Source: Antiaris toxicaria (taxonomy: Eukaryota; Streptophyta; Magnoliopsida; Rosales; Moraceae). From it: a stretch of DNA of 64,000 nucleotides. Position numbers and translations under genes: made by a program. Of this stretch, positions 47,591-59,400 are shown one piece after another; position 1 is the first letter of the stretch; each line of letters starts with the position of its first letter. The notes beneath the pieces were generated by a model. That model was not told the DNA's origin. It ran no database searches and saw only the letters and a list, made by a program, of their open reading frames with translations. The stretch spans positions 5,990,501-6,054,500 of the forward strand of contig CP141155.1 of assembly GCA_035233585.1 (NCBI GenBank). Reading direction: 5' to 3'.

Positions 47591-49741
47591 AATGGGGCAT
47601 CAATCATTGACATGCTTCTAATTGCGGAATTTGGGAAAAATAGGCACAGAGCATGTTTAAGGATAATATGCCTAGTAGAAGCCCACTCATAAAAAAGGAA
47701 TAAAAACAAAATCTTTGTTACAAATTAAAAGAGAGAATTACATTAAATGTCATTTTTTTTGCATTTCCAAGTGTGTCATGTGCCAGTCCAAAACCACCAT
47801 ATGACTTGTTTTATTATTATTTTTTTTTTCTTTTTTTAATTTGCGCGCTTGCTCACCAAATGATTGAAAAGAAAATAATAATAATAATAATGATAATGAT
47901 AATAATAAGCAACAAGGCATGATGAGTTAGCTGCATACTTCCCTACCAGCCTACCCTCTAGAAATCTTGTCCACTAAAAACTCATAGACATTATTCAAGC
48001 AAGATCTTAAAAGGAGCAACATTTTGAAAGGAGAAAGTAAAGGGCAAGGTGTTTACCAAAAAAAATAAAGGGAAAGAGTAGAAAAAGCTATATACCTTTT
48101 TGGGGGAGTCCAAAACTGGAAGTGTCAGTTTATGCAACTTGCAATTGGGATATTTTTTTTATTCTATTTTATTTATTATTATTATATTTTAATTATTCAG
48201 CTATATTTTAAGTTGAAATTCTATTCATCTCAATTAGAATCATTCCCAAGTCTATTATTCTTACGGGAAAAATAATTAAGATGAAGTAGTAGAAGGGATC
48301 ATTGATACTAAGTCATAAGAACATAATATAGGCGATATGTAAATATTTCTATATATATGCCAAATTAGTGATTAGCAAGGTATTCAATCTATGTTTAAAT
48401 AAAATAGTCAACTTTTGTAGCAAGGATGTTAAATTTGGGGGGATTAGATAGAAGCAAATGCATCTTTGTTGTTACCTTAATTTATCTTCACCAAATACCA
48501 CCATTGATCATGAACTATCCAAGGTTTCCAAGAAAGATTCATCTCAAGAAGGGAAAAAAAAAAAGGTTTAGAAGAAACATTAATTTTAATATAGTTAGGA
48601 ACTCCCAAAGTATCTTTGAACTTATTATAATTAATATTCATATATATATATATACATGATTCTTTCTCTTTAAATATTGTTGTAGTTTTCTCAGCAATCT
48701 CACAAGAACAAAGTCTACATGTTACAGTTGTATCCACTACAATAGTTTATGTTTTTTCTAGGGCTTATGTATGATTTCCATGGAATCAAGCAAAAGTCAG
48801 AGGAAAAGTTCAAATTTTGGATTCAAATGGACTTCTTAATAGCTTCATTGAGAAAATTAAAAAGCCTATGTGGCTTGTTTTTGCAATAATTTAAGAGTGG
48901 TGTGCACACTTGTTTGTCTTGTACACTGTCCTAACCCAACGTTTTCACTCATATATTGGTTCACATACACATACAACCTAAACAATATCTATTAGAATAA
49001 TTTATAATGACAAAATCGCCATATTAAACTTAATTTAAGACAAGTTAGCTCGTATTCCCATTTGGGTATGCTGAGAAAATGTCTCACAAAAGCTTAGGTA
49101 AATTAGGAAAAATTAGTACACCATCTTTGAAAACATCTCACCATTTTGGCTTGGGTACTTTTAGTTAGACTTTACCATTGCAAGTGCATGTTCAGTCGAA
49201 GACCTTTGTTTTATATATTTGTATTTGTTTTTTATTTTGTTTTTGTTTACTAGGATGATTAGAAAAGGTAAATTCACAATTCCATGAAAAGTTGCAGACC
49301 ATACTAAAAACTAGCAAGCCACGTGAGAACCAAGCAAACAAAAAGAATTTCTTTTTAGGACAAGGTAAAGAGAGGTACTCAAAAATAATACCTATCGTAG
49401 ATATTTATTTATAAATCATTATATGAATTTTTAATAATACCTATCATAGATACTTATTTTTAAATGAATTTTCAATAGTTAAGATATATAGATATATGAC
49501 AATTATAATATATTTCAACTCAGGAGATAATAACTAAGGAATTAAAAAAAAAAAACCAAAATATTAAACCTCAAAAACAAACTTGAGACATGAAGATGCC
49601 TTTTATCATATTTTAAAAAACAACTACGATAGATAGCACCTCATGCTTTTTAGAAGGACAATGAAAATTTAGGGTACCCTATAATATAGCATTCATGGTT
49701 GTGATATATCCAAAGCTTTAACAAAAAGAGAATCTCTTTCT

Positions 49742-49743
49742 TC

Positions 49744-49777
<34 letters not shown>

Positions 49778-49896
49778 CTCATTTTGCCCTTTGTTTTCTT
49801 CTCTTTTTGTGGCTTTGACGTTAACGACCACTCTTTCTTTGCGGACCTGACAAATCCACTATAATTCAATCAAGTTATTTTTGCTCTCTAGAACAC

Positions 49897-49930
<34 letters not shown>
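49742..49930 (+). promoter_or_regulatory. CT-microsatellites in the leader/promoter of the stress-protein gene
   Basis: Two (CT)n runs, at about 49742-49769 and 49900-49927, precede the start codon by about 130-310 bp. Such Y-patches and (CT)n runs are typical of plant core promoters and 5' UTRs. A possible TATAATATAG lies near 49680. Confidence 0.45.
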
Positions 49931-50053
49931 CAATTCTCTCCCTCTCATTATTTCTAGTCACCTTTTTTTCTTCTTTTGTTCTTTACGTGTCTGTATTTGC
50001 TAGATTTGCTTACGTCTGAAGAGAAAAAAGAGGGAAAAAAAAAAAAGTGAAAC

Positions 50054-52136
50054 ATGGAAGATAAAGAATGCGTGCCAAAATTAGCCGTGAATTACTACAC
50101 CACTGATGCAAAAGACATGTCGCCGGAGATAGAAGAAGTAGTGGATGAAAATGAAAATCAGAGCAGCAAGAACTTCAAGAATAGTAGCAGCGATGTCGTT
50201 TTGGAAGTAAACGACGAAGTTTATGTGGCTGTTGGTAAAGATGACTTGGGTGTCGTCAAGTGGGCTCTTGATCATGTCGTTTCTCCCGAGGCTCGTCTTT
50301 ACCTTATTCATGTCTTCCCTCCCATCACCTACATCCCCACACCTGGTAAAAATTTCCAACACGCGGATTAATAGCTTTTTTTTTTTTTTTTAACTCGGTT
50401 AGAGACTCAAACTCTTTACTTTATAAGAGAGTCTGGACGTGGAATGATCGTTAAGATTATACCTTGCAATTTGTAATCATGATTAATAATCATGATTAAG
50501 GGTTTTTTTAAAGCCTAAGAAATTTCATTATGGTAGAACTTTATCTCTGTCTCTAGAATTTTTGGTTCCAAAGTGAGGAAAAGTGTCTCTATACAATTTG
50601 CTATATATGTATATATACAGCCAAATATATGACTAGCCCTTGAAAGAAAAAAGGTCCTTTGTGATGTGAATCAGGATGAATTTTTGCTGCATAATTCATT
50701 ACATGTAGAAGTAGCTTGATCAACATCCTTAGAAGTGATCTTTTTGTCTCTCTCTGTTGTTTAATTTTATTTTATTTTTTATTTTTTATTTTTTGGTCAA
50801 AAGAGCAATAGTAAAGTGTTATCCATGTAGACTGGCATTTTAGCCTCTGCATAAAATAAAATAAAACAAGTTTAAAACGATGATATCATAAAGGGAAATA
50901 TATAAAATTAGGCCTTTGCAAGCATGTCATGGAAGGTGTTTCTGGGGAAAATCAAATCACAAGTGGGGTCTAATAGGGAAAAAAAAAATCATGCATGTTA
51001 CTTCTCAAAGTGAAAGGCAAAAAGTTTCTAAAACTACATTCAAAAAGTAACAAGGAAAAACAGTAGTTTAATTAGTACACCCCATTTCAAGTAATGCTAT
51101 GGTTTTATATCTGCTGAATTCATGTTTGTTTGAACAGTTGGAAAATTATCAAGAAGCCAGTTAACACAAGAGCAGGTGAGATTCTACATAGACGAAGAGG
51201 AAAATCGGAGGAGAAACCTCTTGCAGAAGTATATCCGCTTGTGCAATGACGCTAAGGTGTGAATTCAATGTCGAATGTGAAATCAATGTTAGGACCCTTA
51301 ACATCGATTGTTATTATTATTATTATTATTTTTCCCTTGTTTGTGTTTTGGCAGGTAAAGGTTGACACAGTGCTGGTAGAGCATGATGCCACAGCCAAAG
51401 CAATCGTTGAGCTTATCGCCATTCACGGAATTACCAGTCTTATTATGGGAATGAAAAAGTTACCAAATTCAAGGTACTATTTCTGCCGCTTTTCTTCCTT
51501 TTTTTTTTTTTTTTTTTTAAAACAATATTTCGAAGTTCAGATTAAAAAATAGTTTATTTCAGTATATCAATGTCGAATATATGGCTTTTGGAAGAAAGAG
51601 ATAAAAGAGAATGATCAGGAGGTAACGTGAATACAAGTCTTCTTTAAAGAAAGCTAAACAACTTCAAAATTTGAAATCCAAAGTTACTGTAGTAGACCAG
51701 CATAAATTCATTTCCCGAGCTTATTTGTTCGTACCGAGTCATACCAAAATAATTTTTCAAGTATTAGATGATGATCGTTGAAATTTTTTGTTATTTAATC
51801 TTACTTTATAAAAACAGCTCAAATGTCAGTAATTCTATCGATATCTATCACCCAATGCTTAATTACTTGGAACAGGTGCTCATGACGATGCTAATAGAAT
51901 TATTGTTCTACAGAATACTGAGGACAAGAATGGCAAAAGGGGAATATGTCAAGAAGAGTGCCCCGGAATTTTGCGAGGTGACCATTGTTCATGATGGCAA
52001 AAATGTTAATGAAGTTGAAAAGCAAACAGAGTTTCCAAGTCCCGGGAGATCATCAAGTCATATTACACGCCATCCTGAGAGAAACTTGTTTCTCTGTGCA
52101 TGCTTTTCAAGCAAGTCCTTTTCTCCATGTTCCTAG
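50054..52136 (+). CDS. Universal stress protein (USP) family protein
   Basis: Four exons, 50054-50345, 51138-51256, 51355-51473 and 51914-52136, join in frame to 250 aa with GT-AG introns. An acidic, disordered N terminus (about 1-52) precedes the USP/alpha-hydrolase fold: VYVAVGKDDLGVVKWALDHV (first strand and helix), LYLIHVFPP, a charged helix RFYIDEEENRRRNLL, VDTVLVEHDATAKAIVELI, and ITSLIMGMKK. The closing segment GEYVKKSAPEFCEVTIVHDGK resembles the USP part of plant U-box/kinase proteins, but no kinase or U-box follows; the remaining 50 residues are Ser-rich and end ACFSSKSFSPCS. The fold usually binds an adenine nucleotide; the specific role is unknown. A (TTA)n run lies in intron 2 (51310-51330). 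Confidence 0.9.
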
Positions 52137-53487
52137 TTCGCAGGTGATAGGGGAGTAAGAAGGTTTATAAATTATTCATTTTTTTTTTATAATTTCTATT
52201 TTTATAAAAAAAATTATTTTTATTTTTATTTTTATTCACAAAACAAAATCATTTTAAAAATGCTCCGGGCATATAAAATGCATAAATAAGAAACAATATC
52301 TAAACGATTTCCGTACCTCTTTGGTTAAGCGGATCACATTGTGCGACATGTTCTAAGATTTTGACCAACGTATTTGCAATTTTTAATTTGTGTTAGAATT
52401 TGTTTAACCAGCATGTACGAGGTAAATTCAGTGGAGGATTTTTAAGATTTCAAAGGCACCAAAGGTGGGACCCTTTTTCACAGAAACCATGAGGGAGACA
52501 GTTTGCCAGTACTGGTAGATTCTTAAAGGAGCAAGAGACAATACCCTCGGGCCTGTCAATCTGCAGCCTAAAGAATCAAAGAATGCTCAAGACGGCAAAC
52601 AATAAGGCGAACACGGTGATGTGGATGTAATAGTTATGTTAGGAAAGGTATAAATTCAAAGAAGAAATCTCAAGAAAAAAAAAAATACAATAATGAAGGG
52701 GGGAAAAAAAAAAGGAACATGCTCTTTTCCTTTGGTGGTTGCCATTGTAGTTCCTTTTTTAGAACTTCAAAAGCATCATGCAATGATAACACCAAGCATT
52801 AATTGCTTGAAAAAAGGACTCAAGCCTTGGAATAATTTGATTAGTTTTACTTTTGTTTTATTGAAGGAAATGAATTTTTTCTAGTAACAGAGTAAAAGGG
52901 AAGATGAAAGCTCTGTTAGTATTAATGACAATGACTTGATCAAACAAACGTCTAATCTCAAACAATAACAATTATAGAGAAAACCTAATTGTAATTTCAT
53001 GTCCAAATCCTTAGTATTTGAACCCATCACTATCAAGTTCATGTAACGCTGAATGCCTAAACTGCCGCCCAAAGTTTATATTTTTAAACAATATTAATTT
53101 CCAATACAGTAATCATTAGTTTAATGTCAAAGTCGTTATTTAATTGCAAATAGTACATACATATTGACTTTTTCATTCCAGAACTTTAGAAGTTCACGAC
53201 AAAAAATAGATATAGCAGCTAAAAAAACATGCATTAGTGCTCAAAGCAGAACACAGTAAATATATGGACATTAGCATTTTGCATAGGAGATGGTCCAAGA
53301 TGGATCTTGGAGTTCATTGAAAGTCCGATGGAAAATCAGAGATAACCAAACCACATTCGAATTTGACGAGATACATAGGATCATTTCACTCTCTCATTAC
53401 CAAAATGTTCAAATCCATTACATAAGAACATCCTAGTTTGATATAAAAATTCTTGACAACCATCCTCCAGACCAAGTAATAACAGAT
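52137..53487. other. Intergenic between convergent genes, no gene seen
   Basis: 3' flanks of the plus-strand stress protein and minus-strand RPB6 gene. Only short, low-complexity open frames are present. Confidence 0.5.
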
Positions 53488-55118
53488 TCAATCACCACCA
53501 ACTTGCCTCTTCCATGAGTCCTCCACAATCAATTCATCGACTCCCCAATCCTCATAACTGGAGCATTTAAAAGAAAAACAATAATACTCAAGAAATCGAA
53601 TGATCTCAAAATAGAGAAAATAACGGCAAACCACAAGAGGCATGAATGAGATGAAAATCCAATGACTCCATGCTCCATGAGCCAAAAAATTAATGACATT
53701 CAAGAAACCAAGTAATTTTGATAAAGAACCTCACCTCCCATCAGGCAAGTAGCGGCGTATCGTAAAGGGAATCTTCCGTTCACGAAGCTCCTTCATTGCA
53801 ATCTAAGAAAATAGAAAACAAAAGTACTAAGATATTTTGCAACAAGAAAGGAAAATAAGCGCAAATAAGAATGCTGTGGAATCATACCTCAAGCGGGTCT
53901 GTCTCACCTTCCAACTCAACCATTACAGGTGCATTCATGCTGATCATCAGGAAACAAAATTTATTAACAGATCAATTCATCTTGAATAACCAACAAAAAA
54001 ACTTACAAAAAGTGGTAAATACCTGATCTGCAAGGCACGCGTACCAAGTATTCTTGCACGTTCATATTTGGTCATATATTTAGAAGTTTTACGAGGACGT
54101 TCCACTGGTTCTTCGTCTTCTTTGTCCTCACCTTCAACAGGCTCCCCAGTGACATCGTCATTATTGTTGTTATCCACATCTTCCTCTGCACCTTCCTGTT
54201 CGCTCCCTTAGTTAAAAACAAACTTCTAGTCGTACAGTTTCCCAAAAAAAAAAAAAAAAAAGACAACAAATTATAAAGTTGAGCCCTTACTTCAATTTCT
54301 GGCTCTGGCGGTTCATCCTCGTATCTGGAAAAGGCAAAAAACAAAAAAAAAAAATTAACAAACTACTTTTAAATGAAGGCATCTAAGATACACATTTCAC
54401 CCTAAAAATATATGTTGTGATTGTGAATTCAAGTAATAAACATACAAACCACGTACGTTGAAGATCTAAATCGATTTAGAACGTGTTTATCGTAATCAAG
54501 CTTTACTGAAATTCACTATATCCAAAGACCCAAGTGTGGAATTGGTCCATACACAAAACAAGAAGATTCTCATCAAGAATATCAAAAAGTTGTAGTAACA
54601 AGAAGATAATCAGATTTACCAGGTACAATCAGTGAATGCATAATACATAGCCCTGATCAAAAGAATTAAAAAAAAATTTTTTTGCAACATACCTTTAGTG
54701 GTAAAAAACTTAAATTTAAACTTATTAACTTCAACAAACCCATGTTCTTCAAAGTCTAAATGTTCCCAAACTTCCTGAAAGATATCATAAGCATTTTTTT
54801 TTTTTTTTACAGCAAAAACACACATTATCCAGCAGAAAAGGTAAATCAAAAAGTATAAAAAAATTAAAACCCTAGGAATCCATGTCGCGTCGAATTATAA
54901 GAAAATTAGTCATAAAAATGTTAAATTTAAAGCAGGCTTTTTAATTTTTTATCATAAAGAAAGAAAGAAACATAAAATTTCAATTCTTCACACAAAAATC
55001 GGGAAATTGTATGAAACAATCAAACTGAAAAATTCTTAATAAGCATGAAAATGAGCAACGCAGAGAAATCGAGAGAGAGAGACCCCATGTCCATGTCGTT
55101 ATAGTCGTCGTCCGCCAT
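53488..55118 (-). CDS. NRPB6A: DNA-directed RNA polymerase subunit RPB6 (II, IV and V; shared with I and III)
   Basis: Six minus-strand exons give 143 aa in frame: 55084-55118, 54291-54324, 54023-54195, 53888-53939, 53735-53802, 53488-53557. The N terminus is acidic (MADDDYNDMDM, then EPPEPEIE and a run of D, N and E to about residue 60). It is followed by the conserved RPB6 core, with TKYERARILGTRALQIS, MNAPVMVELEGETDPLEIA, MKELRERKIPFTIRRYLPDG and EDWGVDELIVEDSW. RPB6 is the omega-like subunit that stabilises the clamp and is shared by nuclear polymerases. Length (family about 144 aa) and motifs are complete. The A/B paralogue letter is not decided by the sequence. The first exon is only 35 bp. 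It is divergent from RH30, with 1.36 kb between the start codons. Confidence 0.96.
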
Positions 55119-55190
55119 TGTCGATCGATGAAGAAGCTTTAGCTCTCTGCTCTGCGTTGAAGAAGGTTCTCGTGATTTTACAGGTGGTTT

Positions 55191-55198
55191 TAGGGTTT
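55191..55198 (-). promoter_or_regulatory. Telo-box upstream of RPB6
   Basis: The plus strand reads TAGGGTTT, so the minus strand reads AAACCCTA, about 75 bp before the RPB6 start. Telo-boxes are known in promoters and leaders of plant genes for translation and transcription machinery, consistent with RPB6. Confidence 0.5.
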
Positions 55199-55216
55199 AA
55201 AAACCCTGATTTCAAC

Positions 55217-55234
55217 GGGGGGGGGGGGGGGGGG
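55217..55234. repeat. Run of 18 G
   Basis: An uninterrupted G18 lies about 100 bp upstream of the RPB6 start codon (a C18 on its transcribed orientation), probably in its promoter or leader. G runs of this length are rare in AT-rich plant DNA and can form G-quadruplexes. Run length is prone to sequencing error. Confidence 0.8.
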
Positions 55235-55464
55235 AGGATAAGCAAACAAGAGAAACCCAACTGGGTTGGGCCTCCGCATCAAGCGCATGAAATGAAATCT
55301 TTGTCACAGGCCCAGACCAATTCTGTGATGAAGGTAAAACGACGTCCATCTCTGAAAACCAAAGACAAACGACATCATCGACCAAAAAAATGCAAGAAAT
55401 CAAAACGATATTATCACAGAAGATGTCAAAATGAGATTTAGCAAAATATTTTAGGTTGAATTTA

Positions 55465-55780
55465 GGGGACGTTTGGTAAACGCATTGCATTTTGATTATA
55501 TTTAAATGAAATTTGTTTTTTGAATGTTGTATTTGATTGAAAATTATTTGTTTTGTATTTAAATGAAATGTGTGTTTGGATGAAAAGTATTTTAGAATTG
55601 AAAAGTTGATGTGATTAGTAAAAGTAGAGATAAATAGTGGAATTGAAAAGTTGATGTGATTGTTTTAAAAATGTTTTGAATAGTAATTATTTTCGTAACA
55701 CTGTTGTAAAATTTGTATTTGGTGTAAAATTGTATTGTATTTGAATAAAATTAAAATTGAATATTTCTCCAAATGCCCTC
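55465..55780. mobile_element. Tourist-like MITE, family A copy 5, in the RPB6/RH30 intergenic region
   Basis: It starts GGGACGTTTGGTAAACG and ends CCAAATGCCCTC, with TTA on both sides (55462-55464 and 55781-55783). It is closely similar to 1432-1775, in the same orientation. It lies between two divergent genes, so it may sit within regulatory DNA of either. Confidence 0.78.
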
Positions 55781-56327
55781 TTAATTTAAACTAAGCTAAA
55801 TTATACATTTAGTAAAAATTTAAATTTAGCTTAATATGCTTTATTTTAATAATTTTTATCTCTATGTTTGTTATTTTAGTATAATTTTTAATATAAATTT
55901 GGATGTTTCGAAATTAAATTCAATCTTAAGTTTTTCTATTTTGTTATTTTTTAAAAAATTAATAAAAATTATAATTAATTTTTAAAAAATAAATTAATTT
56001 TAATTTAAAATTTTAATTTTATTCTAAATTTAACCTATAAATTATTAACTTTTTTTTTTATATAACGAATGCCGAACTTAAATCCTAATTTAATTTATTT
56101 CAAAAATTCAAACAACACGAATGATCTACATGGTCACTAAAGTATATAACCCTATAAACGACAACGAAATAAGGAGGAGTACAACGGAATTGAAATAAAA
56201 ACGGCATATTTTTCAGAAAACTGACCCAATTTCGAAGCAATCCCTAGAATTCCAATTTCTCATCCTGTCTTTCTTCCCCAACCGGAAGTACAATTTTTTG
56301 GCCATCCAAACAAACAGCAAGTCCAGT

Positions 56328-56362
56328 CTTTATATATATATACATATATATAAAGATATACA
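56328..56362 (+). promoter_or_regulatory. Candidate TATA region of RH30
   Basis: A TATATATATACATATATATAAAG stretch lies about 120-155 bp before the RH30 start codon, followed by a C/T-rich leader with an AGAGAGAGAAA end next to the ATG. The exact box is ambiguous because of the TA-repeat. Confidence 0.45.
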
Positions 56363-56481
56363 GCGTGAATCAAGTTTTCTTTTTTCGTCTATTATTCTTT
56401 CTGTATAGAGATTTCTCAAAACATTTAGCTCTTAGCTAGCTGGAAAGAAATATTTAGAGAGAGAAAATCAAACGTTCAGCG

Positions 56482-59400
56482 ATGAACCCGTATGATCACC
56501 GCCTCGCGGATCCCAGCTCCTACCGCGACCGCCGGAGGTACGCTCTGCATCAAAACCCACCTCTGATTCTGATCTCTTCTCGTAGTTTTTCCTCTTTCTG
56601 AAACAAACATGAAAATTGGCCTTTTTTTGTTTTTTGTTTTTTGTTTTTTTTTTTTGCCTGCTTTTGGTGTAGTGACTTTGTGGGCCCGGCAGCGCCGCCG
56701 GGGATGAGTCGCCGGGACCCAGGCCACGGGCGCGCCGGAGCTCCGGCACCGTACGGCGGGCCGGCTCCTGCAGCACCCCCGAATGTCGGGAATTTTAATG
56801 GATTTCAGCCGTTTCAGCCGCCTGTCGGTCGGTTCGACATTGGCCGAGGCGGCGGCGAAAGGAGAGGCCGAGGTGGTAGTGGAGGAGGGGTTCGAGGGAG
56901 GGGATTCGACTCGGGCCGTGGCGGCGGCGGCGGCAGAGGAGGCAGGTTTGGTGGGAATAGGAGTTTTGATGGTGGTTTCGCGGGCGTTCGCGGCAGTGGG
57001 AGGGGTTTTGATGGCCGTGGAGGGAGAGGAGGCAGGCCCGGTCCGCCGTCGAGAGGGGACTTGGATCACGTGGCTCTGCCCAGGCAGGATTTTGGAAACT
57101 TGGTCCCTTTTGAGAAGAATTTCTATGTGGAAAATCCTTCTGTGAGGGCCATGTCGGAGCACGAGGTAATGCAGTATCGTGGGAGGAGGGAGATCACGGT
57201 TGAAGGGCACGATGTACCAAAGCCGATTCGGATGTTTGAGGAGGCGAATTTTCCTGGTACTTGGGTTTCTGCTAATGGACCAATGCTGTTTGTGTATTGT
57301 TATAAATGTTTATTATCTTTTCTGTGTTATCATTTGGGTTATTGATGTGTTTTTGTTATATTTAGATTAATGTCTCGAGTTTCTCCGGTACTTAGTCTCT
57401 GCACGTGAATGAATGTTATTTGACTGTTGTTATAGCTATGTATCAAACTTTTTTATATAGGTATTTGGGATTTTGCTGTGTTTTTTTTTAATCTTTTAAT
57501 CATTTTTTTTTTGTTTCCCCTCAAAATTTAGATTACTGTCTTGAATTTCTCTGGTATTTGGTGTATGCAAACGGATGAATTTTATTGTTGCTATAGGCTT
57601 ATAGCTGTGTATCAACTTTTCTTTGTTGTCATTTTGGCCTTATTGATGTTTTTTCTTTATGTAAAGGTTACTGTCTTGAGGTGATTGCGAAATTGGGGTT
57701 TGTTGATCCAACGCCAATTCAGGCTCAAGGATGGCCCATGGCTCTCAAGGGTAGGGATTTAATTGGCATTGCTGAGACTGGTTCAGGGAAGACTTTGGCT
57801 TATCTGTTGCCAGCTTTGGTTCATGTCAGTGCACAACCTCGATTAGGTAAGCAATGCTGCATTACTTAAATTGCCATTCTTATTGAATTATACGATCTGT
57901 CCTTGCTGGATTGTTCTTTTGTACATCTTTCAGTACAAGGTGAAGGCCCTGTTGTGTTAGTATTAGCACCTACTAGGGAATTAGCGGTTCAAATTCAAGA
58001 AGAAGCTGTAAAGTTTGGTTTACGTGCTAATATTAGGAGTACTTGCATCTATGGTGGTGCTCCGAAAGGACCTCAAATTCGTGATCTTAAAAGAGGTACT
58101 TATTTGGCATGCTATAAATATTTTGGAAGGGTATGAACTTACCAATATGAAAAGACTCAAATTAGAACATAAATGCTTTTAACATTTGTTAGGGGTTGAG
58201 ATTGTCATTGCCACACCTGGTCGACTAATAGATATGTTGGAAGCCCAACACACCAATTTGAGAAGAGTGACTTATCTTGTGCTGGATGAAGCTGATCGGA
58301 TGTTGGATATGGGATTTGAGCCACAGATACGGAAAATAGTTTCCCAAGTATGATTTCTTTGTTTTCCTCACTCCTCTACGTAGTATTTTTAAGAATTTAG
58401 TTTGGAGATCTACATAGCTAAAGTATTTATTTTATCATAAAAGCTGGCCTTCCTTTATTCGGCATTCATTGTAATGCTTCTAGTTTAGCCATTTTATACA
58501 TTTGTTTCCATGATTCATTAAGTAATACCAGGTCCTTTTGGCAACAAAAATACTTGATTTGAGAAATGCACGTTCTAGAATTAACAATTAAGTACATGGC
58601 TGGAATATAATTCTGTTTGTGTCCTATTAATTTGAAATCTACAAGTGGGCCAGTGTGTGAAAGTGCTGTCAAAAGAAATTTAACCAAGTGTACTTTCACT
58701 ATAGATCCGACCAGATAGGCAGACACTGTATTGGAGCGCTACATGGCCAAGGGAGGTTGAAACCCAAGCAAGGCAGTTCCTGCGCAATCCCTATAAGGTC
58801 TTTTTTCTAGCTTTCCTAAACTCACATGATATTTCAGCTTTCATGAGGAGATAATCTTGTTTATGTTTTTCACTGTCTGCCTTTTTTTTTTTTTTTTTTC
58901 AACATTTTCTAGGTAGTCATTGGATCACCAAATTTGAAGGCAAATCAATCTATTAACCAAGTTGTTGAAGTTGTGACGGACATGGAGAAATATAATAGGT
59001 TTGTATTTAGCCAGACATATCACGAAAATGACAATTGTGTTTTACCTTACTGTTATAATGTCGAAAGTTTTTCCATCTGCGTAGGTTAATAAAACTACTT
59101 AAAGAAGTGATTGATGGAGGCAAGACACTGATATTTGTCGAGACGAAAAAAGGATGTGATCAAGTAACGAGGCAATTGCGAATGGATGGATGGCCTGCCC
59201 TATCCATCCATGGTGACAAAAACCAGGCTGAAAGGGACTGGGTCCTGGCTGAATTTAAGACTGGCAGGAGCCCTATAATGACCGCCACTGATGTGGCTGC
59301 ACGGGGTCTTGGTAGGATCACTGTGTTTTAGGAGTCTTTGGTTTCATTTAGGTCTTGAAATTTCAAAGATAAGCGAGTCGCCGGCTGCTTTCCAGTTTAC

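Larger units (their letters stand above)
44911..50053. other. Intergenic, no gene seen
   Basis: About 5.1 kb between the divergently transcribed FRO and stress-protein genes. It holds (TA)n runs at about 45611-45636 and 48640-48653, an (AAT)n run at 47873-47907, a TTTAC/GTAAA array at 47385-47590 and CT-repeats near the right end. Short open frames, including a 77-codon one at 45678-45911, show no domain or codon pattern that I recognise. Both promoters must lie here. Confidence 0.5.

Noticed and set aside
56468..57210. A 244-codon minus-strand frame opposite RH30 exons 1-2
   Set aside because: It mirrors the Gly/Arg-rich coding exon and crosses an intron without regard to splice sites; no family resemblance.
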